64,000 bases of DNA from Ureibacillus yapensis. Lineage in GTDB: Bacteria; Bacillota; Bacilli; Bacillales_A; Planococcaceae. The notes under the pieces were generated by a model. It was not told the origin of the DNA. It made no database searches and was given only the letters and a program-made list of their open reading frames with translations. Position numbers and translations under genes: made by a program. Shown here in pieces: positions 9,736-20,106 of the stretch; the first letter of the stretch is position 1, and each line of letters starts with the position of its first letter. The stretch covers positions 848,106-912,105 of the forward strand of contig NZ_QWEI01000001.1 in assembly GCF_003515775.1 (NCBI RefSeq). The letters run 5' to 3'.

Positions 9736-9756
9736 ACCGATTTCCTAAATAAAAAA

Positions 9757-9806
9757 AGAGCCGGATCCAAAAAGTCGAGTAACTTACGACCTATGGAACC
9801 AGCCTA
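9757..9806 (-). terminator. pyrG terminator
   Basis: On the minus strand GGCTGGTTCC pairs imperfectly with GGATCCGGCT across a long loop, then TTTTTTTATTT follows. Confidence 0.6.
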
Positions 9807-9816
9807 TTTTAAGAAA

Positions 9817-11415
9817 TTAACGATTATTAAACGACGCGCCAACGAACTCACGGAATAATGGTTGTGGACGCTGCGGGCGTGAGATGAATTCTGGGTGGAA
9901 TTGACATGCCACAAAGAATTTTTTCTCCGGCAATTCAATGATTTCCACTAATCGGTTATCAGGGCTTGTCCCTGAGAATACAAGACCTTCCGCTTCCATC
10001 GCTTCACGGAATTCGTTATTGAATTCGTAGCGGTGACGGTGGCGCTCATAAACCAATTCATCGTTATACGCTTGTGCCGCACGAGAACCTTCCACCAATT
10101 TACATGGATATAAACCTAAACGCAATGTACCGCCAAGATCAACGTCGTCGCTTTGGTCCGGCAGGAAGTCGATAATTGGATATGGCGTTTCTTTATCAAG
10201 CTCTGATGAATGCGCCCCTTCCAGTCCTAAAACATTACGTGCAAATTCAACTGTTGCCAGTTGCATACCCAGGCAAATACCAAGGAAAGGAACATCATTT
10301 TCACGTGCATATTTAATGGCAGAGATTTTCCCTTCAATTCCGCGATCGCCGAAGCCGCCTGGCACTAAAATTCCATCTGCCTCTTTTAACAGTTCATTTA
10401 CATTTTCTTCGTTGACATCTTCAGCGTTAATCCAATCCACTTCAATATCCGAATCATACACATAACCAGCATGTTTTAATGCTTCTACTACCGAAATGTA
10501 CGCATCTTGCAGTTCAACGTATTTTCCGACAAGAGCAATACGCGTTTTGCTTGAAAGATTTTTCACTTTTGTTACGAATTCTCTCCAATCTTCCATGTCC
10601 GCCTCTGGTGCGTCAATGCCGAAATGTTCAAGAACGATATCATCAAAATCTTGTGCATGCAAGTTTAATGGGATATCATACAAGCTTTCTGCATCACGCG
10701 ACTCGATGATATCACGCGCATTCACGTCACAGAATAGAGCTAATTTATCTTTCATTTCGTCGGACACCGGTTGTTCCGTGCGAACGACAATAATATTTGG
10801 CTGAATTCCCAGTGAACGCAATTCTTTCACGGAGTGCTGCGTTGGTTTTGTTTTCAACTCACCTGCAGCAGCAATGTACGGAATTAACGTACAGTGAACA
10901 TACATTACATTGTGGTGGCCAAGGTCTGATTTCATTTGGCGAATGGCTTCAAGGAACGGTAATGATTCAATGTCCCCTACTGTTCCGCCAACTTCCGTAA
11001 TCACGATGTCGGCATTTGTTTCACGTCCAGCACGTTGAATACGATCTTTTATTTCATTTGTAACATGAGGAATAACTTGAACTGTTTTGCCGTTATAGTC
11101 GCCGCGGCGTTCTTTTTTCAATACGGATTGATAAACACGGCCGGAAGTTACCGTAGAGTGTTTCCCTAAGTTAATGTCAATGAAACGCTCATAGTGTCCC
11201 AAGTCCAGGTCGGCTTCTGCACCATCATCTGTTACGAATACTTCACCATGTTGATATGGACTCATCGTACCTGGGTCAATATTTAAATAAGGGTCGAATT
11301 TTTGGATCGTTACTTGCAATCCACGATTTTTTAATAGTCGTCCCAATGATGATGCCACGATTCCTTTACCCAGCGAGGAAACAACCCCACCTGTTACAAA
11401 TATATATTTTGTCAT
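9817..11415 (-). CDS. pyrG: CTP synthase
   Basis: 532 residues. It aminates UTP to CTP using glutamine and ATP. The N-terminal synthetase domain begins [16 protein letters not shown]. The C-terminal glutaminase domain has the nucleophile Cys381 in GICLGMQ and the His-Glu pair in QFHPEF. The ATG at 11415 is chosen over an in-frame upstream start because GGAGGA lies right before it and it matches known CTP synthases. A long leader with a textbook CTP-sensing attenuator precedes the gene. Confidence 0.97.
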   Translation of the reverse strand: MTKYIFVTGGVVSSLGKGIVASSLGRLLKNRGLQVTIQKFDPYLNIDPGTMSPYQHGEVFVTDDGAEADLDLGHYERFIDINLGKHSTVTSGRVYQSVLKKERRGDYNGKTVQVIPHVTNEIKDRIQRAGRETNADIVITEVGGTVGDIESLPFLEAIRQMKSDLGHHNVMYVHCTLIPYIAAAGELKTKPTQHSVKELRSLGIQPNIIVVRTEQPVSDEMKDKLALFCDVNARDIIESRDAESLYDIPLNLHAQDFDDIVLEHFGIDAPEADMEDWREFVTKVKNLSSKTRIALVGKYVELQDAYISVVEALKHAGYVYDSDIEVDWINAEDVNEENVNELLKEADGILVPGGFGDRGIEGKISAIKYARENDVPFLGICLGMQLATVEFARNVLGLEGAHSSELDKETPYPIIDFLPDQSDDVDLGGTLRLGLYPCKLVEGSRAAQAYNDELVYERHRHRYEFNNEFREAMEAEGLVFSGTSPDNRLVEIIELPEKKFFVACQFHPEFISRPQRPQPLFREFVGASFNNR

Positions 11416-11590
11416 TTGCAAATTCCTCCTCATTTCTACCACTTCTATAATCAATTAGAAAAGCTTGAGAACTCTATTCAGTATTTACCCAATCATTCAT
11501 TTCCATTTTCAAAAATTCAAAACGAAACTTTAACTTTCTACGATTGATGTATTAATTAACGCACTAAGAGTTTTCATCTTCTTCTCCAAA

Positions 11591-11674
11591 AAAAAACAAA
11601 AAAACGCTCCTCCTGCATTATTTTGCAGGGGGAGCGTGATCATTCACGGTCAATCTCCAGTTCTAATGGAGCCC
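11591..11674 (-). promoter_or_regulatory. CTP-sensitive attenuator leader of pyrG
   Basis: The predicted transcript starts GGGCTCC at 11674. The attenuator hairpin lies at 11605-11636: on the minus strand CGCTCCCCCTGCA pairs with TGCAGGAGGAGCG except for one mismatch. A TTTTTTTGTTTTTTTTT tract follows. In B. subtilis, low CTP makes polymerase stutter on the initial Gs, and the resulting poly-G 5' end pairs with the pyrimidine arm to prevent termination. The start GGGC and the CTCCCCC arm are both preserved here, so the same mechanism is likely. Confidence 0.85.
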
Positions 11675-11681
11675 AAGTAAA

Positions 11682-11710
11682 AGATTATATGGAATAGGAA
11701 AAGATGTCAA
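11682..11710 (-). promoter_or_regulatory. pyrG promoter
   Basis: Minus-strand TTGACA and TAATCT are spaced 17 bp apart and stand 7 bp before the GGGCTCC start site. Confidence 0.8.
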
Positions 11711-11776
11711 GTCCTTTCCGATAAAACAGAGAATTTGTCGAAATTTAACGATGTGTTAGAGGGTTATAATCCCGGC

Positions 11777-12355
11777 TTACTTTTCTTCCTCTTCGTCAAA
11801 TTCATCTTCATCGGCTTCTTCGTCTTCCTCTTCATCAATGATAAATCCTTCGTCTTCTTCTTCAATGATCTCATCATCGATGTCAGCATCTACATCATCA
11901 ATGGCATCGATTTCTTCTTCAACGAAGTCCAGATCTTCTTCCTCGTCATCGACTTCTTCTTCATCAACAAATTCATCGAAGTCTTCTTCAAATACTAAAT
12001 CATCTTCGTCAACGATTAAATCTTCCTCTTCATCGTCAACAGCCGCTTTCGATTTGCGTTTACGGGATTTAACTGTCGGCGCAGTTTCTTCTTCAATCGT
12101 TTCGATTTTGTACCACTCACGAAGTCCCCAGGCATTTTCTTGATTTAGAAGGAATCGGCCATCAATATTCATATCTGTATAAAATTGTACCAGTCTATCT
12201 TGGATTTCTTCTTCGGGAAGTCCATTTAAATTTTGAATTTCTTTTAAAAGATCCAGGAATGCAATCGGTGATTTCTTTTCTTCCAAAATTGCATAAGCTA
12301 AGTCAATTAACGATTCTTCTGCTAATTGTTCTTTTGTCATTTCACGAATATTCAA
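11777..12355 (-). CDS. rpoE: RNA polymerase delta subunit
   Basis: About 192 residues. It is a gram-positive RNA polymerase accessory subunit that speeds enzyme recycling. The N-terminal HARE-HTH domain includes LVQFYTDMNIDGRFL. After residue about 90 a KSRKRKSK patch leads into a long, almost pure Asp/Glu tail, typical of delta. Start choice: a GTG at 12364 lies only one base from the AAAGGA site, whereas the TTG at 12355 is 10 bases away, so TTG is preferred. The opposite strand of the tail shows a false serine-rich frame. Confidence 0.93.
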   Translation of the reverse strand: MNIREMTKEQLAEESLIDLAYAILEEKKSPIAFLDLLKEIQNLNGLPEEEIQDRLVQFYTDMNIDGRFLLNQENAWGLREWYKIETIEEETAPTVKSRKRKSKAAVDDEEEDLIVDEDDLVFEEDFDEFVDEEEVDDEEEDLDFVEEEIDAIDDVDADIDDEIIEEEDEGFIIDEEEDEEADEDEFDEEEEK

Positions 12356-12439
12356 CTCGTGCACGTCCTTTCTATCAATACAGTAAGTGGCAAATCTTTG
12401 TTCATATTAACGAAATTTCCCCATGACAGGATAAGAAAA

Positions 12440-12461
12440 CTTGGCCTCTCGCCAAGTTTTT
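12440..12461 (+). terminator. Hairpin upstream of rpoE
   Basis: AACTTGGC and GCCAAGTT enclose CTCTC, followed by TTTTTT on the plus strand. On the minus strand the tail is weaker, but the hairpin may end the small upstream gene. Confidence 0.5.
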
Positions 12462-12568
12462 TTTCGTTCCGATGAGGAAGCGTTGTATACTTTCCGATCT
12501 TGAACAAAGATATACATATCTTGAACATAATAACCATTATATACAAAGTGCTATACAGTATGCTAGTT

Positions 12569-12736
12569 TCATTTACTTTTTTTTAAGTTATAGATTTCTT
12601 TAAACCCTAAATAAAAGAAAAAAAAGGACAACGCCAATAGTGGGACAGCTCCCAATTGCTTGTTGTAAAAAAAGAAGGTTGCAATCAGGCAGGCCAATAT
12701 GAATATGTAATGACTATATTGTTTAAACAACGGCAT
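12569..12736 (-). CDS. Small two-helix membrane protein (55 aa), unknown function
   Basis: Short ORF of 55 residues starting MPLFKQYSHYIFILACL, with an AAGGGAAGG ribosome binding site just before the ATG. Two hydrophobic stretches are visible (about residues 10-24 and 31-44), separated by a short NKQLGA turn. A basic tail ends KEIYNLKKSK. It sits between icmF and rpoE on their strand. I do not recognise the family. The good ribosome site, clean two-helix pattern and lysine tail support a real gene. Confidence 0.7.
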   Translation of the reverse strand: MPLFKQYSHYIFILACLIATFFFYNKQLGAVPLLALSFFFFYLGFKEIYNLKKSK

Positions 12737-12826
12737 TCCTTCCCTTCTGTCCCATCTATTATAGCCAAAATTGTGAGCGTTTTACTAATTTTAACATAAA
12801 TTTTTTTTTGAACTGCCTCAAAAACG

Positions 12827-12860
12827 GGCGCTTGCTGTTGATTAGACAAAAGCAAGCGCC
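12827..12860 (-). terminator. icmF terminator
   Basis: GGCGCTTGC and GCAAGCGCC pair. The minus strand continues with CGTTTTT immediately after the stem, right behind the icmF stop. Confidence 0.8.
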
Positions 12861-12866
12861 TAACTA

Positions 12867-15800
12867 TTACATATTTCTTCGATATTGTCCGCCTACTTCG
12901 TACAAGGCTTTTGTAATTTGGCCAAGGCTTGCTACTTGGACCGTTTCCATCAGCTGTTCAAAAATGTTGCCGCCTGAAAGTGCCGCTTCCTTCAATTTCG
13001 TTAAGGATGCTTCACATTCCGGCTGGTGCTTATCTTGGAAAATATGCAAATTTCGAATTTGAAGTTCCTTCTCTTCTTTGGAAGCACGAGCTATTTCCAT
13101 ATTGTTGATGCTTTCGGCCGATGGAGGATTCGGGTTTAAATAAGTATTTACCCCAACAATCGGCAACTGGCCTGAATGTTTCAGATGCTCATACAGCATG
13201 GACTCCTCCTGGATCTTGCCGCGCTGATATTGCGTTTCCATCGCCCCCAAAACGCCGCCCCGATCATTAATTCGTTCAAACTCTTCCAGTACTGCATTCT
13301 CCACCAAATCCGTCAATTCTTCTATAATGAATGCACCTTGCAGCGGATTTTCATTTTTCGATAATCCAAGTTCTTTTGTAATAATCATTTGAATGGCCAT
13401 TGCCCGTCGAACGGATTCTTCTGTCGGCGTTGTGATCGCCTCATCATAGGCATTCGTATGAAGCGAATTGCAGTTATCCTGCAAGGCCATCAGCGCCTGC
13501 AATGTTGTCCGGATATCATTAAAGTCAATTTCCTGGGCATGCAAGGAACGTCCGGATGTTTGAACATGATACTTTAATTTTTGGGACCGTTCATTGGCGC
13601 CATACAAATCGCGCATCACAATGGCCCAAATGCGGCGTGCCACACGGCCGATTACCGTATATTCGGGATCAAGGCCATTGGAGAAGAAAAATGAAAGGTT
13701 CGGTGCGAAATCATCAATCTTCATTCCGCGGCTTAAATAATACTCCACATACGTAAAACCATTTGCTAATGTAAACGCTAATTGTGAAATAGGGTTCGCT
13801 CCGGCTTCTGCAATATGATAGCCGGAAATGGAAACAGAATAATAATTCCGTACTTTATGGTCAATAAAGTAGGCCTGAATATCGCCCATCATCCTTAAAG
13901 CGAATTCGGTAGAAAAAATACAAGTATTTTGCCCTTGATCTTCTTTTAGGATATCGGCTTGTACCGTCCCGCGCACAACTTGCAAGGTTTTTCCGCGCAC
14001 ATCCGCAAATTCCTCGACTGTTAAACGTCGCCCCAATTCTTCTTCTTTTTTTCGAACCTGCTGGTCAATCGCCGTATTCATGAACATGGCCAGAATTATT
14101 GGTGCAGGACCGTTGATGGTCATGGAAACGGACGTAGAAGGCGCACACAAATCAAAACCTGCATACAACTTCTTCATATCGTCCAATGTACAGACATTCA
14201 CGCCGGACTCTCCGACTTTTCCGTAAATATCCGGGCGGTAATCCGGATCCTCTCCATACAATGTTACCGAATCAAACGCCGTGGATAGTCGTTTTGCATC
14301 ATCATCTTTTGATAAGTAATGAAACCGTTTATTGGTACGTTCAGGCGTGCCCTCTCCGGCAAATTGACGTTTCGGGTCTTCCCCTTCCCTTTTAAACGGG
14401 AAAACGCCTGCTGTATAGGGGAATTCGCCCGGAACATTTTCTTGATAAACCCATCGCAGGATTTCACCATAATCTTTGAACTTTGGCAATGCAATTTTGG
14501 GAATTTTCGTGCCGGATAATGAAGCAGTTTTCAGCACTGTCCTGATTTCTCTATCTCTTACTTTAGTGATCAATTGATCACCGGAATAAGATTCTTTAAG
14601 CTTCTCCCAATTTTGTAGAATGCGTTTTGACTCTGGTGATAGTTCTTCTTTTACTGCATCTGCCAAAGACTGAAGCGCGGAGATTAACACATCATTTGAT
14701 GCGTTTTCCCGGACTTGCTCAATCGTGCCTTCAAGCTGGAAAAGTTTTCGGGCAAGCTCCACTTGATGTGCTGCGTTTTTATGATAGTTGCGAACGGCTT
14801 CCACAATTTCTCTTAAATAATATCGCCGATTATTTGGAATGATAATATCCTGTTTTTGTGTTTTTGCAAAAAGTTCATAGGAAGTTTTCCAATCATAGCC
14901 GCACTTTTCATTGATCACCTTTACCAGTGCCGCAAATAAGGCGTTTGTCCCCTTATCATTGAACTGGCTTGCAATTGTTCCGTAGATGGGCATTTTGTCC
15001 AAGTCCTCCGACCATAATTCATGGGAACGCTGATATTGTTTTTGTACTTGCCGAAGGGCGTCTTCCGAACCTTTCCGTTCAAATTTATTGATGGCGATTA
15101 AATCCGCATAATCAATCATATCGATTTTTTCCAGCTGCGATGGCGCTCCGAACTCACTCGTCATCACATACATGCTCACGTCGGTGTATTTCGTAATTTC
15201 GGCATCGCCTTGGCCGATCCCGCTTGTTTCAACAATGATTAAGTCAAAACCAGCAGCTTTCACGATATCCAGCACATCGCCGATTGAAGCCGAAAGTTCC
15301 GTCCTGGAACCTCGTGTGGCAAGGCTGCGCATGTAAACCCGTTTATCGAAAATGGCATTCATGCGAATCCGGTCGCCCAACAAAGCACCGCCTGTTTTTT
15401 GCTTTGTTGGATCCACCGAAAGAATAGCCAATTTTTTATCGGGAAATTCACGCAAAAATCGGCGAATGAGTTCATCCGTCAAAGACGATTTACCCGCTCC
15501 CCCAGTTCCTGTTACTCCTAATACAGGTGTTTTCTTTGACTTCTTCTTTGCTTCATTCAAAAGCTTGATTGTTTCATCATCTTTTCCAATTTCCGCTGCC
15601 GTAATCAAGTTTGCCAAGACTTCGGGCGTTTCTGTTGAAAGTTTCTCCAACAGTTCGACTAGATTTCCTTTTCTCGTTGAAAAATCGGCCCCTTCCAATT
15701 GTTTGTTAATCATACCTTGCAGACCGAGCTTCATGCCCTCTTCAGGCGAGAAGATGCCAGCAATCCCATATTCATGCAGCTCCCGAATTTCCTTAGGCAA

Positions 15801-16142
15801 AATAACGCCCCCGCCCCCGCCATAAACCTTAATATGCGGAGCTCCTTTTTCCTGCAAAAGATCATGCATATATTTAAAATATTCCATATGCCCGCCCTGG
15901 TAAGACGAAATTGCAATTGCTTGTGCATCCTCTTGAATCGCTGCATTGACTACTTCTTCTACGGAACGATTATGTCCCAGGTGAATCACTTCCGCCCCAC
16001 TGGCCTGTAAAATGCGTCTCATAATATTAATGGACACATCATGGCCGTCAAATAAACTCGAAGCGGTTACAAATCGCACATGATGATGCGGCCGATAAAC
16101 ACCTTTTTGGTCTATTTCACCCACTTGCTTCACATTGACCAT
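12867..16142 (-). CDS. icmF: Fused isobutyryl-CoA mutase IcmF
   Basis: 1091 residues, the usual IcmF length. It interconverts isobutyryl-CoA and n-butyryl-CoA with adenosylcobalamin. Order of domains: an N-terminal B12-binding domain with FDGHD (His34 is the expected cobalt ligand) and a GGGGGV loop; a MeaB-like G-protein chaperone with the P-loop GTGGAGKS (212-219); and the C-terminal acyl-CoA mutase barrel with [15 protein letters not shown]. It lies directly behind the fad operon and near B12 import genes. Some relatives also act on pivalyl- or isovaleryl-CoA, so substrate preference is inferred. Confidence 0.95.
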   Translation of the reverse strand: MVNVKQVGEIDQKGVYRPHHHVRFVTASSLFDGHDVSINIMRRILQASGAEVIHLGHNRSVEEVVNAAIQEDAQAIAISSYQGGHMEYFKYMHDLLQEKGAPHIKVYGGGGGVILPKEIRELHEYGIAGIFSPEEGMKLGLQGMINKQLEGADFSTRKGNLVELLEKLSTETPEVLANLITAAEIGKDDETIKLLNEAKKKSKKTPVLGVTGTGGAGKSSLTDELIRRFLREFPDKKLAILSVDPTKQKTGGALLGDRIRMNAIFDKRVYMRSLATRGSRTELSASIGDVLDIVKAAGFDLIIVETSGIGQGDAEITKYTDVSMYVMTSEFGAPSQLEKIDMIDYADLIAINKFERKGSEDALRQVQKQYQRSHELWSEDLDKMPIYGTIASQFNDKGTNALFAALVKVINEKCGYDWKTSYELFAKTQKQDIIIPNNRRYYLREIVEAVRNYHKNAAHQVELARKLFQLEGTIEQVRENASNDVLISALQSLADAVKEELSPESKRILQNWEKLKESYSGDQLITKVRDREIRTVLKTASLSGTKIPKIALPKFKDYGEILRWVYQENVPGEFPYTAGVFPFKREGEDPKRQFAGEGTPERTNKRFHYLSKDDDAKRLSTAFDSVTLYGEDPDYRPDIYGKVGESGVNVCTLDDMKKLYAGFDLCAPSTSVSMTINGPAPIILAMFMNTAIDQQVRKKEEELGRRLTVEEFADVRGKTLQVVRGTVQADILKEDQGQNTCIFSTEFALRMMGDIQAYFIDHKVRNYYSVSISGYHIAEAGANPISQLAFTLANGFTYVEYYLSRGMKIDDFAPNLSFFFSNGLDPEYTVIGRVARRIWAIVMRDLYGANERSQKLKYHVQTSGRSLHAQEIDFNDIRTTLQALMALQDNCNSLHTNAYDEAITTPTEESVRRAMAIQMIITKELGLSKNENPLQGAFIIEELTDLVENAVLEEFERINDRGGVLGAMETQYQRGKIQEESMLYEHLKHSGQLPIVGVNTYLNPNPPSAESINNMEIARASKEEKELQIRNLHIFQDKHQPECEASLTKLKEAALSGGNIFEQLMETVQVASLGQITKALYEVGGQYRRNM

Positions 16143-16178
16143 TTTTCACTTCCCCTTTCAAGAACGTAAATAATAAAG

Positions 16179-16194
16179 TGCATTCCTTAATGCA
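16179..16194. promoter_or_regulatory. Palindrome in the icmF promoter region
   Basis: TGCATT and AATGCA flank a 4-bp centre. On the minus strand it sits inside a plausible promoter (TTGCAT, 17 bp, TATTTA) 37 bp before the icmF start. It may be an operator; the regulator is unknown. Confidence 0.4.
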
Positions 16195-16214
16195 ATCTTC
16201 GCTCCAACAAAAAA

Positions 16215-16258
16215 ACACCGCTTTTTCACAACGTGCCCACGTATGCTTTTGGCGGTGT
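16215..16258 (-). terminator. Terminator of the fad operon
   Basis: ACACCGC and GCGGTGT pair across a loop that contains an inner ACGTG/CACGT stem, followed on the minus strand by TTTTTTT. It overlaps the last bases before the TetR stop region and separates the operon from icmF. Confidence 0.8.
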
Positions 16259-16260
16259 GA

Positions 16261-16896
16261 TCATTTCTCTTTTAAAATCCCGGACAGGCACATTTTTATT
16301 TGCGCGTTTGTGTACTCCTGAATGGTAAAACGCTTTTGAAGAGCCCACTTGCGGAACGCCCACGCTTGCCCCTGTACTACAATCAAATTTGCCGCTAGAT
16401 AAATTTCGTGATCCGACACTTTTAAACTTCCAGATTGGACACATGCTTTTAAGATCTCTTCAAAAATCGCAACCATCTCGAACTCTTTATTCAATACATA
16501 GCTTTGCAGATTTTTGGGCAAAGATTTAGTTTCTTGATACATGATCGTAAATTCGTCTACCATCCGATCAATGATCAAAAAATATTGCCGGATCGCCTCT
16601 TGCAGTTCTTCAATTGTGCCAGAGCTCGTGGAGATGTGAGAAAGCTGCTGCATCACTCCAGCATAAATATTGTCGCACACCAAATAGAGGACATCTTCTT
16701 TTGTACGAATATATTCATACAAAGTGCCGATGCTGAAACCGGCCGCCTTCGCTATTTCTCTCGTTGTTGCCCGGTGAAAGCCTTTCTCTTTAAATAATTT
16801 CAGTGCACCTTCGACAATTTGTTTTCTTCGGATTTCGATTAAACTTTCATCTTTCACGGAGGTCTTGACTAATATTTTTTCATTTTCTCCAGCCAT
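16261..16896 (-). CDS. fadR: TetR-family fatty-acid degradation repressor (FadR-like)
   Basis: 211 residues. The N-terminal helix-turn-helix of the TetR family is clear: ALKLFKEKGFHRATTREIAKAAGFSIGTLYEYI runs from about residue 31 to 63. The C-terminal ligand domain contains DEFTIMYQETKSLP. It is the last gene of the beta-oxidation operon, one base behind acdA. It most likely represses the operon and lets go when long-chain acyl-CoA binds, as FadR (YsiA) does in B. subtilis. An operator matching the FadR box lies over the operon promoter. Ligand and symbol are by analogy. Confidence 0.85.
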   Translation of the reverse strand: MAGENEKILVKTSVKDESLIEIRRKQIVEGALKLFKEKGFHRATTREIAKAAGFSIGTLYEYIRTKEDVLYLVCDNIYAGVMQQLSHISTSSGTIEELQEAIRQYFLIIDRMVDEFTIMYQETKSLPKNLQSYVLNKEFEMVAIFEEILKACVQSGSLKVSDHEIYLAANLIVVQGQAWAFRKWALQKRFTIQEYTNAQIKMCLSGILKEK

Positions 16897-16897
16897 G

Positions 16898-18037
16898 TTA
16901 CTTCGTCAGCATACGAGAGATGACAAGACGCTGAATCTCTTGCGTTCCTTCGTAGATTTGCGTAATTTTGGCGTCACGCATATAACGCTCCACCGGATAG
17001 TCTTTTGTATAGCCGTAGCCGCCGAATACTTGAACTGCATCCGTTGTCACAGACATCGCCGTATCCCCTGCCATGAGTTTCGCCATGGCGGAAGCTTTGC
17101 CGTATGGCAGGTTGTTCGACTCCAGCCACGCTGCCTGGTAGGTCAACAATCTGGAAGCCTCTACTGCGGTTGCCATATCTGCCAGCTTAAAAGAGATGCC
17201 TTGATTTGCAACAATCGGTTTACCGAATTGAATCCGTTCTTTTGCATACTCTGTTGCCGCATCCAGTGCCCCTTGAGCAATTCCCACAGCCTGCGCGGCA
17301 ATTCCGTTTCTGCCGCCATCCAATGTTTTCATCGCAACGATAAAACCTTCTCCTTCATTCCCAAGCATATTTTCTTTCGGAACACGGCATTGGTCGAAGA
17401 TAATTTCTGTCGTTGGCGATGAACGGATGCCCATTTTCTTTTCTTTTTTGCCGACACCGAAGCCTGGGTAATTGGATTCCACGATAAAAGCACTTGTTCC
17501 TTTATGCTTTGACTGTGGATCGGTTACTGCAAAGACGATATAAATATCCGCAATTCCCCCATTGGTGATGAAAATTTTCGAGCCATTTAAAACGTACTCG
17601 TCGCCTTCTCGTTTCGCGGTTGTTTTCATTCCGCCTGCATCGCTTCCAGAACCCGCCTCCGTCAGGCAGTAAGCGCCGATTTTTTTGCCTTCTGCCATCG
17701 GTCGAAGATATTTTTGTTTTTGCTCTTCCGTACCAAACTGGTAAATCGGCCAGCCTGCCAGAGAAGTATGCGCAGAAAGTGTTACACCCGTGGAAGCACA
17801 AACGCGCGATAATTCTTCAACCGCGATGGCATAGGCAACATAATCAAAACCGGCTCCACCATACTCTTCCGACCACGGAATGCCCGTTAACCCAAGTTCG
17901 GCCATCTTCTCCCATATGCCTCGGTCGAAGCGTTCTTCTTCATCACGTTCAGCCGCTGTCGGAGCCACTTCGTTTAGCGCAAACTCCCGAATCATCTCGC
18001 GCAGCTGTTGATGCTCTTCTGATAATTGAAAGTTCAT
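16898..18037 (-). CDS. acdA: Acyl-CoA dehydrogenase (AcdA-like)
   Basis: 379 residues, the same length as B. subtilis AcdA. This FAD enzyme makes the trans-2-enoyl-CoA in beta-oxidation and hands electrons to ETF. Family signatures [33 protein letters not shown] and IYEGTQEIQ (with the catalytic Glu) are visible. The ATG at 18037 is preferred over one 10 codons upstream because AAGGGGATGGGG stands right before it. It forms an operon with a second acyl-CoA dehydrogenase upstream and the TetR gene downstream. Confidence 0.93.
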   Translation of the reverse strand: MNFQLSEEHQQLREMIREFALNEVAPTAAERDEEERFDRGIWEKMAELGLTGIPWSEEYGGAGFDYVAYAIAVEELSRVCASTGVTLSAHTSLAGWPIYQFGTEEQKQKYLRPMAEGKKIGAYCLTEAGSGSDAGGMKTTAKREGDEYVLNGSKIFITNGGIADIYIVFAVTDPQSKHKGTSAFIVESNYPGFGVGKKEKKMGIRSSPTTEIIFDQCRVPKENMLGNEGEGFIVAMKTLDGGRNGIAAQAVGIAQGALDAATEYAKERIQFGKPIVANQGISFKLADMATAVEASRLLTYQAAWLESNNLPYGKASAMAKLMAGDTAMSVTTDAVQVFGGYGYTKDYPVERYMRDAKITQIYEGTQEIQRLVISRMLTK

Positions 18038-18081
18038 TTCCCCATCCCCTTCTCGTTTCACATTCAACTAGAACAACACAT

Positions 18082-19209
18082 TTACTTGGCACCTATGATA
18101 ATCTTTTGGATTTCACTGGTGCCCTCATAAATTTCCGTTACTTTCGCATCCCTGAAATACCGCTCAACTGGATAGTCCTTTGTATAACCATAGCCGCCGA
18201 AAACTTGAATCGCATCCGTTGTCACTGCAACGGCTGTTTTTGAAGCGAATAGTTTGGCCATAGACGCTTCTTTATTGCAAGGCAAGCCAAGCCCCTGAAG
18301 ATTTGCAGCGCGATAAACCAGTAATCTGGCTGCTTCTACTCTGGTCGCCATATCCGCCAATTTAAAACCGATTCCCTGATTTTCGACAATCGGTTTTCCA
18401 AATTGAATTCTTTGCTTTGCATAATTTGCTGCAGCCCCTAATGCCGCTTCTGCAATCCCCAAGCTTTGTGCAGCAATGCCAATTCGACCGGCGTTCAAGT
18501 TGGCCATCGCAATTTTGTAGCCTTCATTTTCGGCGCCCAACCTATTTTTCGCGGGAATTTTCATATTTTCAAAGGTTAGCTGCACCGTTTTTGAACCATG
18601 AAGCCCCATCTTCTGCTCATTCTTCCCGACGATTAAACCAGGTGTGTCTTTCTCAACGATAAAAGCCGAAATTCCACGCGATTTCTTTTCGGGATTGGTT
18701 GAAGCGAATATAAGATAAACATCCGCCTCTCCCCCATTTGTGATAAACACCTTGGAACCATTCAGAATATAGCTTTCACCTTGTTTCACCGCTTTCGTTT
18801 TCAAGGCCGATGCATCCGAACCGGCTTCGGGCTCCGTCAGGCAAAAAGCCCCCAAATATTCTCCGCTAGCTAGTTTCGTTACATACTTTTTCTTTTGTTC
18901 TTCCGACCCGAAATACAGGATCGGATTTGTTCCAACAGAAGTATGAACCGATAGAATAACGCCAACCACAGCACTGATTTTTGAGATTTCATTGATTGCC
19001 AGGATATAGGTAGTAAAATCCATCCCCGCGCCGCCGTAATTTTCCGGCACCGTAATCCCCATGAGCCCAAGTTCGCCCATCTTTTTAAGGATTTCACGGG
19101 GAAATTCTCCTTGTTCCATCTTTTCGATGAACGGCGTGATTTCTTTTTCGGCAAATTGACGGACCATCTCCCGCATCATCACTTGCTCTTCCGTAAATGC
19201 CAGGTTCAT
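18082..19209 (-). CDS. mmgC: Acyl-CoA dehydrogenase (MmgC-like)
   Basis: 375 residues, homologous to the neighbouring acyl-CoA dehydrogenase (shared [25 protein letters not shown] and YEGTSEIQ motifs), so the two look like a diverged tandem pair with different chain-length preference. The true start is the ATG at 19209, preceded by AGGGGG; the frame stays open for another 58 codons upstream, but that part overlaps hbd. It catalyses FAD-dependent oxidation of acyl-CoA. Its B. subtilis counterpart could be MmgC; the exact chain length is not readable from sequence. Confidence 0.92.
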   Translation of the reverse strand: MNLAFTEEQVMMREMVRQFAEKEITPFIEKMEQGEFPREILKKMGELGLMGITVPENYGGAGMDFTTYILAINEISKISAVVGVILSVHTSVGTNPILYFGSEEQKKKYVTKLASGEYLGAFCLTEPEAGSDASALKTKAVKQGESYILNGSKVFITNGGEADVYLIFASTNPEKKSRGISAFIVEKDTPGLIVGKNEQKMGLHGSKTVQLTFENMKIPAKNRLGAENEGYKIAMANLNAGRIGIAAQSLGIAEAALGAAANYAKQRIQFGKPIVENQGIGFKLADMATRVEAARLLVYRAANLQGLGLPCNKEASMAKLFASKTAVAVTTDAIQVFGGYGYTKDYPVERYFRDAKVTEIYEGTSEIQKIIIGAK

Positions 19210-19219
19210 GAAAAGCCCC

Positions 19220-20074
19220 CTATTCTTCGTAGATGTAGAAACCACGGCCCGTTTTTCTTCCCAGCCAGCCTGCTGCAACGTATTTGCGTAGCAGTGGACA
19301 CGGGCGATACTTACTATCTCCCAATCCATCATGCAAAATTTCCATGATAGAAAGGCAAGTATCCAGTCCAATGAAATCTGCAAGCGTCAAGGGACCCATT
19401 GGATGGTTCATACCAAGCTTCATAACATCGTCGATCGCTTCTTTTGACGCAACCCCTTCATACAAGGCATAAATAGCCTCATTGATCATCGGCAGCAAGA
19501 TGCGGTTTGAAATAAAACCGGGAAAATCATTTACTTCAACCGGTGTTTTGGACAGTTTGTGCGTCATGTTTTCCACCGTTTCATACACTTCATCGGTTGT
19601 CGCAAGTCCCCGAATGATTTCTACCAGTTTCATGACCGGCACAGGATTCATGAAATGCATGCCAATCACTTTTTCCGGCCGTTTTGTGACAGCTGCAATT
19701 TCAGTGATTGGAAGCGAGGATGTATTTGTGGCCAGGATAGCATGACTTGGTGCAATCCGATCAAGCTCTTTGAAAATCGACTGCTTAATGTCCATGTTTT
19801 CGGTTGCTGCCTCAATGACGAGATCTGCATCCGTTGCATCTTTTAAATCCAGTGACATTGAGATTCTCTGTAAAATCTCTTCTTTTTCCGCCTCTGACTT
19901 TCTGCCTTTCTCCACATCTCTTTGGAGGTTTTTAGTGATCACGCCGATTCCCCGTTGGAAAAATTCCTCCTGCATATCGTTCAGCTTTACATCAAAGCCG
20001 GCTTGTGCACAAACTTGCGCGATTCCCGATCCCATTTGTCCGGCACCGACAATCATTACTTTTTGAATGGCCAT
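19220..20074 (-). CDS. hbd: 3-hydroxybutyryl-CoA dehydrogenase
   Basis: 284 residues. It oxidises 3-hydroxyacyl-CoA with NAD(P). The N-terminal Rossmann motif VGAGQMGSGIAQ, the NTSSLPI loop, the HFMNPVPVMKLVE signature with the catalytic His, and the C-terminal GRKTGRGFY are present. Start at 20074: two ATGs lie close together, and the second is 9 bases from AGGGGG, while the first touches it. It sits between thiolase and acyl-CoA dehydrogenase, as in the B. subtilis mmg operon (mmgB). Confidence 0.94.
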   Translation of the reverse strand: MAIQKVMIVGAGQMGSGIAQVCAQAGFDVKLNDMQEEFFQRGIGVITKNLQRDVEKGRKSEAEKEEILQRISMSLDLKDATDADLVIEAATENMDIKQSIFKELDRIAPSHAILATNTSSLPITEIAAVTKRPEKVIGMHFMNPVPVMKLVEIIRGLATTDEVYETVENMTHKLSKTPVEVNDFPGFISNRILLPMINEAIYALYEGVASKEAIDDVMKLGMNHPMGPLTLADFIGLDTCLSIMEILHDGLGDSKYRPCPLLRKYVAAGWLGRKTGRGFYIYEE

Positions 20075-20106
20075 CCCTTTCATCCCCCTAAGGTATGTGG
20101 TACACA

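Noticed and set aside
11838-12143. Serine-rich plus-strand ORF
   Set aside because: It is the mirror image of the GAT/GAA-rich acidic tail of rpoE.
12352-12546. 64-residue minus-strand ORF upstream of rpoE
   Set aside because: It overlaps the rpoE start and a terminator hairpin and has no ribosome site.
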